10,049 nt of DNA. Source: Treponema sp. Lineage in GTDB: Bacteria; Spirochaetota; Spirochaetia; Treponematales; Breznakiellaceae. Under the pieces are notes generated by a model. The model was not told the DNA's origin. It worked only from the letters and a program-made list of their open reading frames with translations, and did not search any database. The stretch is taken from positions 1 to 10,049 of the forward strand of contig JAITES010000217.1 in NCBI GenBank assembly GCA_031281925.1, in the 5' to 3' direction. A program made the translations under genes and the position numbers. Shown piece after piece: positions 1 through 5,794 of this stretch (positions within the stretch are counted from its first letter, which is position 1; each line of letters begins with the position of its first letter).

Positions 1-1040
1 AGCGCGGTTTTCTGCCACTCATCACTGCTATCGCGCATGGCGGATATTGCGCTGTTGATATAAGGATTGGGCTCCGCCATGTTACTAAAACTTTGTCTGT
101 CTATTATCAGATCGGGACGTAACAGATTGAGCAATACAAAAAGATCGTTGTCCCCAAGCTGTATTGGTGTAGCGGTAAGAAATATGGCGGCGTCGGCGTT
201 TTCACAAAAATACTTTACGGCTCTATAGGCATCCGTATTGGTATTTCTTATATGATGCGCCTCATCAACTATTACCAGATCAAAATGCGGCGGGGGATCA
301 AGATCATGTAATCCTTTAATCCTCCCTTTGCCCTCAAGGATTCCTTTATTAAATTTGGAATAAGATACAATAACCCTGTCTTTTTTCGATGGCCATTCTC
401 CGTCTTTGTACGTTTCGTCTATACACGTTCGCAAATCATCTCCGTCAAGGTGCTCAAAATCTTCATCAAAACGCTTCATTTCATTTTTCCATTTCGATTC
501 CGTTACCAGCGGTTTGGGACATATTATCAAAATGGAAGCTACATCTTTTCTTGCCTGCAGTTCCCTGAGTATAAGACCGGCCTCTATTGTTTTACCGACA
601 CCCACGCTGTCGGCAATAAGCATACGGGGACGATCCGCCCTGATAAAACGCAAAACCGGCCGGTACTGATACGGAATAAAATTTATACGCGCGGAGTTAA
701 TGGAATGGAGGCTGGCCATTCCGGGATTATTCATCTCAAGCGCGGAAAGAAGGGCGCGGAAACGATCCGCGGACAATATTTCGGGAGTATTTTCCGTATA
801 CGCTTCCAACTGGGAGGCATAACAAGGTTGAACTTTGTTGTCTATAAAGACCTGTAAGGTGTCTTCCGGTAAACCGGACTCTATATTTATGATTGGACCA
901 TATTTGGCGCTGTCGGATTTAAGACGGACAAGCTGACCTATTTTGAATTTTGCCTTGACTCCGTTTTCAGTCTCATCTGAATCATTCTGCCGGACCTTCT
1001 CATCGGGATAATCCGGGATATCGGTCGGCATATCTATCAT
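1..1040 (-). CDS. SNF2/RapA-type DEAH helicase, N-terminal part (runs off left edge)
   Basis: The open reading frame runs from ATG at 1040 to the window edge without a stop (346 codons visible), so the C-terminal helicase lobe is missing. Visible parts, in order: an acidic lead (residues 1-30); a small SH3/Tudor-like beta module (about 32-80, beginning FKIGQLVRL); a Q-motif-like FIPYQ (121-125); Walker A ADSVGVGKT (143-151); the DEAH box VDEAHH (258-263); and motif III LTATPIQ (288-294). This is the order expected of an SNF2/RapA ATPase that translocates on double-stranded DNA. Related proteins occur in defence islands (for example the DISARM SNF2 helicase DrmD) and in RNA-polymerase recycling; the truncated view cannot separate these. 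A GGAG lies only 2-3 nt before ATG 1040 and 11 nt before the in-frame ATG at 1031, so the start is ambiguous between them. Base composition is lower in GC than in the neighbouring core genes, which hints at acquisition. It is divergent from the 1130 gene. Confidence 0.88.
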   Translation of the reverse strand, partial: MIDMPTDIPDYPDEKVRQNDSDETENGVKAKFKIGQLVRLKSDSAKYGPIINIESGLPEDTLQVFIDNKVQPCYASQLEAYTENTPEILSADRFRALLSALEMNNPGMASLHSINSARINFIPYQYRPVLRFIRADRPRMLIADSVGVGKTIEAGLILRELQARKDVASILIICPKPLVTESKWKNEMKRFDEDFEHLDGDDLRTCIDETYKDGEWPSKKDRVIVSYSKFNKGILEGKGRIKGLHDLDPPPHFDLVIVDEAHHIRNTNTDAYRAVKYFCENADAAIFLTATPIQLGDNDLFVLLNLLRPDLIIDRQSFSNMAEPNPYINSAISAMRDSSDEWQKTA

Positions 1041-1073
1041 TTCTCCTTCACGCCGCAATCGGGGATTGAAAAA

Positions 1074-1087
1074 GCCGGCGCGCCGGC
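1074..1087. repeat. Perfect 14-bp GC palindrome, possible operator
   Basis: GCCGGCGCGCCGGC is a perfect palindrome with no spacer, bordered by A-runs on both sides. It covers the predicted start of the helicase transcript, so a dimeric regulator bound here would block that promoter. It could also be chance in a GC-containing genome, although the gap around it is AT-rich. Confidence 0.4.
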
Positions 1088-1090
1088 AAA

Positions 1091-1119
1091 ACACTAGTAT
1101 TTTTCGTAAAAATTGTCAA
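1091..1119 (-). promoter_or_regulatory. Probable promoter of the helicase gene
   Basis: On the minus strand a perfect TTGACA (1119-1114) is followed after 17 nt by TAGTGT (1096-1091), a weak -10 box with three of six consensus bases. The predicted transcription start is near 1084, giving a leader of about 45 nt. The ideal spacing and perfect -35 box make this the best candidate in the divergent 89-nt gap. No comparably good promoter is visible for the plus-strand gene. Confidence 0.5.
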
Positions 1120-1129
1120 TTATGTTTTC

Positions 1130-2839
1130 ATGGCGGAAGACGGAACCCTTAACAGGCTGGTTTCTGAGTTAAGCCTGGAAGAGCGGAACAACCTTCTGGA
1201 GAAACTCAAGGGGCAATCAACAATCTCCCCTGAACCACTCTATGAGGAGCCTGAAGAGAGTCCTGCCGTTAGTTTTGACGAACAGTATACAAAACTGCCC
1301 TGGTATATGCGATTCTACTATTTTATCATAAGCCTCTTCAGGAACAAGGCTCCCCTAAAAGTCTTTGAAGACAGCCGGATCGGCGGTCTGGGACGGCAAA
1401 TAGAAGCCCGTGCGCCGGGGATCTATGATTATCAGCGGAATTATCTTCTCTACGAGTTTTTTCGCCTCCTTTCCGCTCTCCGGGACGGGGCCCGGTTCTT
1501 TTTTACGGCGCTTGATGCCTCTGTAAACCGGGACAAGGGGGAATTCTACGCTTTCCTGGGTTCCCTTGAAATGCCGGAAGTCCACCGTCATCTGATCCGG
1601 AACACCAGTCCCGAGGCTATCGCCGAAAAGTCTCCCGATGCGGGGGAATCGGAGATGCGTCAGACGGCTTTCAGGGCTATGGAGGATGCCATCGCGGAAA
1701 TATCCGAGGAGCAACGGAATGCCATGTACTTTGACGCCCGTTCCCTTAACTGCCTCAAGGAGCTTTCCTCTTTTCTTTTTGACCGGGTGCTTGTGGCCTT
1801 CGGTTTTGAACCCAGTACGGGGGGCCAGGTCTGTTCCGCCAATGTGGTGAGGGAGCAGCTTATCATTCTCAACAATCTCCTCTATTCCCTCAGGGAGCCG
1901 CCGCCCCTTACCCTGCTGGAGTCTCTCTTTGTCTTCGTGCTTCAGGACAGAATTGCCGAACAGGGCTTCGATATTAACCAGGAGATGAGGAATCTTCTCT
2001 CCAAGGCAGAGATATCACTGGCGGCCATCAGGACTTTTAATCAGCAGGTGCCTCTAACTCTGATTCTCCGCTGCGCGGGAAGGGATATGTCCCTCGTTTC
2101 CAGGGCTATTTCCGGCGGGGAGGAGTGGTTTACCGTGTACCGGGAATACTGGAAGCGCCATATTGAAGCCCTCTTTGCCGAATACATGCGGAACCGCCGC
2201 CACATGGATCTGATCCGTTCCTTCGGCTATTTCTTCAAGGGCACCAACCTTAAAGTCCTCAGTCACACGGTATCCGAATCCAATCCCAACGGACTTCCAA
2301 TTACCGAAGCCTTTGCCCTTTCTTTTCTCCTTACCTTCTATTCCGCGGTTTTTATGAGGGACATAAACAGGTTCCTTCGTCCCATATTGCTGGACGGTGA
2401 ATTCATTAAGCGGGAAAACCGGACTGAATTTACCGAAAGTTACAATGATCTTATCAAGCTTGAGGATGATATCAGGCGCTTTGAGGCGAATATCTCCCCT
2501 GCAGGGGATCTGGGCAAACGGTATTTTCAGGCCCGCGGCGAAATGAGTTCCCTTCCGATAAAACGCCGCAAGATTCAGATGGTCTTGGAGGAAGCTTCGA
2601 CAGAGGCCAGGGAGATCGTTGACCGGAGCAGGAATGCGATCAAAACCCTTATCAAAGTTACAAACGGGATCCTGAAAAGCGACGGACGTTACGAGTCCCT
2701 GTCCAATCTTGATAAACTGACGGGCAAGGGGCAGGCCCAAACTGTTTTTCTTAACGGCCTCAGCGATACGGTAAAGAGTTTCCAGAAAACACTGGATCTG
2801 ATGGATGATATAGACGTCATGGAAAACCGGCGGAAGTAG
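1130..2839 (+). CDS. Conserved spirochaete-type protein of unknown function (DUF5312-like)
   Basis: A 569-aa protein that I cannot assign to an enzyme family. From memory it resembles a family restricted to spirochaetes and listed as DUF5312, but this is unverified. It opens with a short helical acidic segment (LVSELSLEERNNLLEKL, 10-26), then a proline/glutamate linker (about 32-50), then a strongly aromatic helix WYMRFYYFIISLFRN (58-72) that could lie on or in a membrane. The rest reads as mostly alpha-helical, with charged heptad-like stretches near 435-520 that may form a coiled coil. I see no P-loop, no metal-binding cluster and no signal peptide. ATG 1130 is the first in-frame start; upstream is AT-rich with no Shine-Dalgarno, so initiation may be weak or leaderless. 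It ends 15 nt before argS and is probably co-transcribed with it. Function is unknown. Confidence 0.85.
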   Translation: MAEDGTLNRLVSELSLEERNNLLEKLKGQSTISPEPLYEEPEESPAVSFDEQYTKLPWYMRFYYFIISLFRNKAPLKVFEDSRIGGLGRQIEARAPGIYDYQRNYLLYEFFRLLSALRDGARFFFTALDASVNRDKGEFYAFLGSLEMPEVHRHLIRNTSPEAIAEKSPDAGESEMRQTAFRAMEDAIAEISEEQRNAMYFDARSLNCLKELSSFLFDRVLVAFGFEPSTGGQVCSANVVREQLIILNNLLYSLREPPPLTLLESLFVFVLQDRIAEQGFDINQEMRNLLSKAEISLAAIRTFNQQVPLTLILRCAGRDMSLVSRAISGGEEWFTVYREYWKRHIEALFAEYMRNRRHMDLIRSFGYFFKGTNLKVLSHTVSESNPNGLPITEAFALSFLLTFYSAVFMRDINRFLRPILLDGEFIKRENRTEFTESYNDLIKLEDDIRRFEANISPAGDLGKRYFQARGEMSSLPIKRRKIQMVLEEASTEAREIVDRSRNAIKTLIKVTNGILKSDGRYESLSNLDKLTGKGQAQTVFLNGLSDTVKSFQKTLDLMDDIDVMENRRK

Positions 2840-2854
2840 ACAAGGAGCAGGGGA

Positions 2855-4636
2855 ATGGTTGATTTCAGGGAATACTGGCAGGGGAAAGTTGCCGGAGCAT
2901 TAAATATGATGATGAAGGAGACGGCACAAACCGTAGAAGCGGCCCAGGTGGTTGTTGAGACGCCTCCCAAACCGGAACTGGGGGATCTGGGCTTTCCCAT
3001 GTTCGGTTATGCCAGGCTTCTGCGCAAGGCACCTGCCCGGATAGCCCAGGATCTCACGGAGCTGCTGATGAAGGGAGAGGATCTCCGGGGGACTGTTTCC
3101 GCGGAAGGCCCCTACCTTAACGTAAAGTTTGACAGGAAATCCGCCGCGGGGGAGATTCTTGCCGCGATATTTGACGAAAAGAAAAGCTTCGGCCGGCCCA
3201 AAACTCTTGCCGGTTCCCGAATCATGGTGGAATTTTCAAGCCCCAATACCAATAAGCCTCTGCATCTGGGACATCTGCGTAACGATGCGCTGGGAGAAAG
3301 TATTTCCAGGATTCTGGCTGCCTGCGGGGCGGAAGTCCGTAAGGTCTGCATCATTAACAACAGGGGTATCCATATCTGCAAGTCCATGCTGGCCTACCAG
3401 GAACGCGGGGAAGGCAGGACGCCTGAGTCTGAAGGGATCAAGAGCGACCGCTTTGTGGGGGATTACTATGTTGAGTTCGGGAGGATCCTTGCCGGGGAGG
3501 AGGCGGAAAAGAAGGCGGGAACCTGGCCCCAGGGTAAGGCAGGAGCGGAGGAGCGGGCGCAGGAGCTGCTGGTCAAGTGGGAAGCCGGAGACCCGGACAC
3601 GGTAGCCCTCTGGAAGCTAATGAACGGCTGGACATTCCGGGGCATGGAGGAAACCTATAAACGCACCGGCATTTCCTTCGATCAGTATTACTACGAAAGC
3701 GACACCTACCTTTTGGGTAAGGATGAAGTGCTCAAGGGCCTGGAGCAGGGGCTCTTCTACAGGCAGGAAGACGGAGCCGTGGCGGTGGATCTCGGAGATG
3801 AGGGGCTTGATACCAAGATCCTCCTCCGCAAAGACGGCACTTCAATCTATATAACCCAGGACATAGGTCTTGCCATCAACCGTAACAGGGACTGGCCCTT
3901 TGACAGACTGGTCTATGTTGTCGGTTCCGAGCAGCAGTATCACTTTAAGGTGCTGTTCAGCATTCTAAAAAAGCTCGGTTTTGAATGGACCAAAAACCTC
4001 TATCACCTCTCCTACGGCATGGTGAATCTTCCTGAGGGCAGGATGAAGAGCCGGGAAGGCACCGTGGTGGATGCCGATGACCTCATCGACAGCCTTAAAG
4101 ACATGGCTCTGCAGGAAATCCGGGAAAAAGAACGGGAAGAGGCCGTTGGGGAACCTGCCGAAGTTGCCGAAAAAATCGCCCTGGGCGCTCTTCATTACTT
4201 CCTCCTGCAGGTTTCTCCGAACAGGGACATGCTTTTTAACCCCCGGGAATCCCTCTCCTTTACCGGCAACACCGGCCCCTATCTGCAGTACATGGGAGCA
4301 AGAATTTCGGCCCTGCTTCGCAAGGCGGCCTCCGGGGATTCGGGAGCGGGGGACAGTTCCCTTCTTACCGGGGATGCCGAATGGGAGCTTCTCAAGGTTT
4401 TGGCCGCCTACCCTGAATCGGTGGCTGCCGCTGCAGCCGGCATGGATCCCTCATTCCTTACCGCCTACCTCTACGATCTGTCCAAGTCCTTCAGCCGTTT
4501 TTACCACGACTGTCCCATTCTAAACGCCGAAGACAGGGGCTTAAGCCGGGCCAGGCTTGCCCTTTCCAGGGCGGTGCTCCGGGTGCTGCAGGATGCCCTC
4601 CGTCTGGTCTGTATACCCTTCCTGGAAGCCATGTGA
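2855..4636 (+). CDS. argS: Arginyl-tRNA synthetase
   Basis: Cytosolic class I synthetase that activates arginine with ATP and charges tRNA-Arg. At 593 aa it is within the usual ArgRS length. The N-terminal tRNA-binding (Add-1) domain covers about 1-115. The HIGH signature is SSPNTNKPLHLGHLRND (about 128-143, HLGH at 137-140). The KMSK loop is replaced by GRMKSREGT (about 394-402), a form seen in many ArgRS. The segment TGNTGPYLQYMGARI (about 469-483) opens the helical anticodon-binding domain, which runs to the end. The start ATG 2855 has an AAGGAG (2842-2847) at 7-nt spacing, one of the best ribosome-binding sites in the window. It lies 15 nt downstream of the unknown 569-aa gene and is followed at once by a stem-loop (4644-4674) that may stabilise or end the transcript. 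Confidence 0.98.
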   Translation: MVDFREYWQGKVAGALNMMMKETAQTVEAAQVVVETPPKPELGDLGFPMFGYARLLRKAPARIAQDLTELLMKGEDLRGTVSAEGPYLNVKFDRKSAAGEILAAIFDEKKSFGRPKTLAGSRIMVEFSSPNTNKPLHLGHLRNDALGESISRILAACGAEVRKVCIINNRGIHICKSMLAYQERGEGRTPESEGIKSDRFVGDYYVEFGRILAGEEAEKKAGTWPQGKAGAEERAQELLVKWEAGDPDTVALWKLMNGWTFRGMEETYKRTGISFDQYYYESDTYLLGKDEVLKGLEQGLFYRQEDGAVAVDLGDEGLDTKILLRKDGTSIYITQDIGLAINRNRDWPFDRLVYVVGSEQQYHFKVLFSILKKLGFEWTKNLYHLSYGMVNLPEGRMKSREGTVVDADDLIDSLKDMALQEIREKEREEAVGEPAEVAEKIALGALHYFLLQVSPNRDMLFNPRESLSFTGNTGPYLQYMGARISALLRKAASGDSGAGDSSLLTGDAEWELLKVLAAYPESVAAAAAGMDPSFLTAYLYDLSKSFSRFYHDCPILNAEDRGLSRARLALSRAVLRVLQDALRLVCIPFLEAM

Positions 4637-4643
4637 TAATGAG

Positions 4644-4674
4644 GCTGTTCCAAAATGTCAAATTTTGGAACAGC
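4644..4674. repeat. Stem-loop 1, downstream of argS
   Basis: A perfect 13-bp inverted repeat, GCTGTTCCAAAAT and ATTTTGGAACAGC, with a 5-nt loop (gtcaa). It begins 7 nt after the argS stop. No U-run follows on the plus strand, so it is not a classical intrinsic terminator, but it would form a stable 3' end for argS mRNA. Confidence 0.75.
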
Positions 4675-4690
4675 AACCTTAGATTTAATG

Positions 4691-4718
4691 GGGAAATCGG
4701 GCTTTAGACCGATTTCCC
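4691..4718. repeat. Stem-loop 2, unrelated in sequence to its neighbours
   Basis: A perfect 10-bp inverted repeat, GGGAAATCGG (4691-4700) and CCGATTTCCC (4709-4718), with an 8-nt loop. It has no TGTTCC core and no following T-run in either direction, so it is not a clear terminator. Confidence 0.65.
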
Positions 4719-4720
4719 AA

Positions 4721-4759
4721 GAGCTTGTTCCGAAACCAGCCGGGTTTTGGAACAAGCTC
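4721..4759. repeat. Stem-loop 3, longest member of the TGTTCC repeat group
   Basis: The arms GAGCTTGTTCC (4721-4731) and GGAACAAGCTC (4749-4759) pair perfectly. The stem continues through one G·U pair and AAACC/GGTTT to a 5-nt loop (agccg), about 17 bp in all. It ends 2 nt before the -35 box of the rplU promoter, so as DNA it could be a regulator site as well as an RNA hairpin. Confidence 0.75.
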
Positions 4760-4761
4760 AC

Positions 4762-4791
4762 TTGACCTTTTGATACCTTTTAGGGTATAAA
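4762..4791 (+). promoter_or_regulatory. Promoter of the rplU–rsfS operon
   Basis: TTGACC (4762-4767) and TATAAA (4786-4791) are each one base from the sigma-70 consensus, with an 18-nt spacer. The predicted start is about 4797-4799. It is the only good plus-strand promoter before the seven-gene operon, and it sits between stem-loops 3 and 4. Confidence 0.7.
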
Positions 4792-4796
4792 TTACT

Positions 4797-4831
4797 AAGT
4801 TTGTTCCAAAAACCAATTTTTGGAACAGCTT
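4797..4831 (+). promoter_or_regulatory. Stem-loop 4, at the 5' end of the rplU transcript
   Basis: TGTTCCAAAAA (4802-4812) and TTTTTGGAACA (4817-4827) form an 11-bp stem with a ccaa loop, and AAG/CTT below it extends the base past a one-base bulge. The predicted transcription start falls at the foot of this hairpin, so the operon mRNA would begin with it. A 5'-terminal hairpin can protect mRNA or serve as a regulatory leader. It does not cover the rplU ribosome-binding site (about 4850-4863) and no alternative antiterminator is evident. Confidence 0.6.
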
Positions 4832-4867
4832 CTAGTACCATATTTTTTTAAGGCGGAAGGGAAGATT

Positions 4868-5182
4868 ATGTACGCGTTAATTGATTTTAAGGGGAAACAA
4901 TACAAGGCGGAAACGGGCGCTGTTCTCAAGGTCGATCATATCGATGCGGAACCCGGTTCCAGCCTGAATATCGATTCGGTGCTCATGCTTGCAGGCCAGG
5001 ATAACCCTGTTATAGGGTCGCCATATATAGCCGGGGCAAAGGTCAGCGCCACGGTGGAATCCCACGGGAAAGACAAGAAAATCATTGTATTCAAGTACAA
5101 GCCCAAGAAGGATTACCGCCGCAAGATGGGTCACAGGCAGCAGTACTCGATTATCAAAATCGGAGATATTACCGGAGTATAG
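4868..5182 (+). CDS. rplU: 50S ribosomal protein L21
   Basis: A 104-aa large-subunit protein that binds 23S rRNA, of normal length for the family. The N-terminus MYALIDFKGKQYKAETG is typical, and the C-terminal L21 signature VFKYKPKKDYRRKMGHRQQ (about residues 76-94) is intact. The frame is open further upstream from a TTG at 4820, but that would add 16 residues encoded by the stem-loop 4 arm. ATG 4868 matches the family start and has the purine-rich GGAAGGGAAG just upstream. It is the first gene of the operon, 6 nt before prp and one gene from rpmA; L21–Prp–L27 is a common bacterial arrangement. Confidence 0.98.
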   Translation: MYALIDFKGKQYKAETGAVLKVDHIDAEPGSSLNIDSVLMLAGQDNPVIGSPYIAGAKVSATVESHGKDKKIIVFKYKPKKDYRRKMGHRQQYSIIKIGDITGV

Positions 5183-5188
5183 GGCCCC

Positions 5189-5527
5189 TTGATTCGGATA
5201 GACGCGGTTTTTGACCGGGCAGGGCTCCTCAGATCCTGCAGGATCGCAGGTCATGCAGGCGCCGGAAAGAAGGGTTATGATATTGTCTGCGCCGCTGTTT
5301 CGGTATTGTCCCGGACAATGGTGCGGACGCTGGAAAAACGGAAAGGAATAGCCGTAGAGTCTGCCGCTCCCGAGCGGGGGCTTTTCGGCATGGATATAAG
5401 ATATGAAGCGGAGGGTCAGGATTTTCTCTCCGCCGCCGGGGCCTTTTTCATGGAAGGGCTTGCTTCGATTTGCGAAGAATACCCGGCTTACTGTACAATG
5501 AATATACGAGCAGAGGAGAAAGAATAA
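5189..5527 (+). CDS. prp: Ribosomal-processing cysteine protease Prp (YsxB/DUF464 family)
   Basis: A 112-aa protein of the Prp family, cysteine proteases encoded between L21 and L27. In Staphylococcus aureus and relatives, Prp removes an N-terminal extension from L27. The catalytic pair is visible: His22 in AGHAGAGKKGYDIVCAA and Cys34 in DIVCAAVSVL, at the 12-residue spacing expected of the family. It starts at TTG 5189, 6 nt after rplU, without a strong Shine-Dalgarno, so it may depend on translational coupling to rplU. Its stop overlaps the rpmA start by one base (TAATG). The oddity is that the adjacent L27 has no cleavable extension, so the substrate here is uncertain. Family assignment is firm; function as an L27 processor is not. 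Confidence 0.93.
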   Translation: MIRIDAVFDRAGLLRSCRIAGHAGAGKKGYDIVCAAVSVLSRTMVRTLEKRKGIAVESAAPERGLFGMDIRYEAEGQDFLSAAGAFFMEGLASICEEYPAYCTMNIRAEEKE

Positions 5528-5784
5528 TGGCACGGAAACGGGGCGGCAGCGGAGCAAAGAACGGCCGGGATTCGAATCCCCAGTATTTGGGGGTCAAGAG
5601 ATCCGCGGGGACTCTTGTCAAGGCGGGAACAATTATTGTCCGGCAGCGTGGAACCAGGATTCATCCGGGAACCAATGTGGGCTGCGGCGGGGACTATACC
5701 CTTTTTGCCCTGACAGACGGCACGGTCAACTTTACCCAGCGCCGGGGCCGCAAACTTGCAACGGTGACGCCGACAGCCCAATAA
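5527..5784 (+). CDS. rpmA: 50S ribosomal protein L27
   Basis: An 85-aa large-subunit protein whose N-terminus reaches the peptidyl-transferase centre. The start MARKRGGSGAKNGRDS aligns with the mature or E. coli-type L27 N-terminus, and the conserved core GTIIVRQRGTRIHPG (about 34-48) is intact. ATG 5527 is preceded by GAGGAG (5513-5518) with 8-nt spacing and overlaps the prp stop. The frame is open upstream to 5470, but those codons overlap prp and encode no LxxFF-type Prp cleavage motif. The start is therefore well supported, and the protein should be made without a propeptide. It is followed by obg after 10 nt. Confidence 0.98.
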   Translation: MARKRGGSGAKNGRDSNPQYLGVKRSAGTLVKAGTIIVRQRGTRIHPGTNVGCGGDYTLFALTDGTVNFTQRRGRKLATVTPTAQ

Positions 5785-5794
5785 TGCCCAGACT

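Larger units (their letters stand above)
4644..4829. repeat. 186-bp palindrome-rich segment bounded by 12-bp inverted repeats
   Basis: The gap between argS and rplU starts with GCTGTTCCAAAA (4644-4655) and ends with its exact reverse complement TTTTGGAACAGC (4818-4829). Within it are four stem-loops, three of which reuse the TGTTCC/GGAACA core, giving six half-sites in under 190 bp, plus the rplU promoter. This could be a non-autonomous palindromic element (REP- or MITE-like). No transposase and no clear target-site duplication are visible at its ends, so mobility is only an inference. The terminal repeats may simply follow from the two outer hairpins having the same arms. Confidence 0.6.

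Noticed and set aside
406..857. Two plus-strand open frames of 87 and 135 codons
   Set aside because: They lie antisense to the helicase N-terminal half, whose Walker A and DEAH motifs are all in one minus-strand frame. Their sequences show no family features.
2054..2740. A 228-codon minus-strand frame inside the 569-aa gene
   Set aside because: It is a shadow of the plus-strand gene: no family features, and its neighbours are all on the plus strand.
4644..4674. Classical rho-independent terminator of argS
   Set aside because: The stem is strong but no T-run follows it on the plus strand, so only a general stem-loop is claimed.
4644..4829. CRISPR-like repeat array
   Set aside because: The repeated units are palindromes of differing length without uniform direct repeats or equal spacers, and no cas gene is present.
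4820..4867. Upstream TTG start extending L21 by 16 residues
   Set aside because: The extension is encoded by a hairpin arm and lacks a ribosome-binding site; ATG 4868 matches the family N-terminus.
5470..5526. Upstream start giving L27 a 19-residue extension that Prp could cleave
   Set aside because: The codons overlap the end of prp, show no LxxFF-type site, and the strong GAGGAG site serves ATG 5527.
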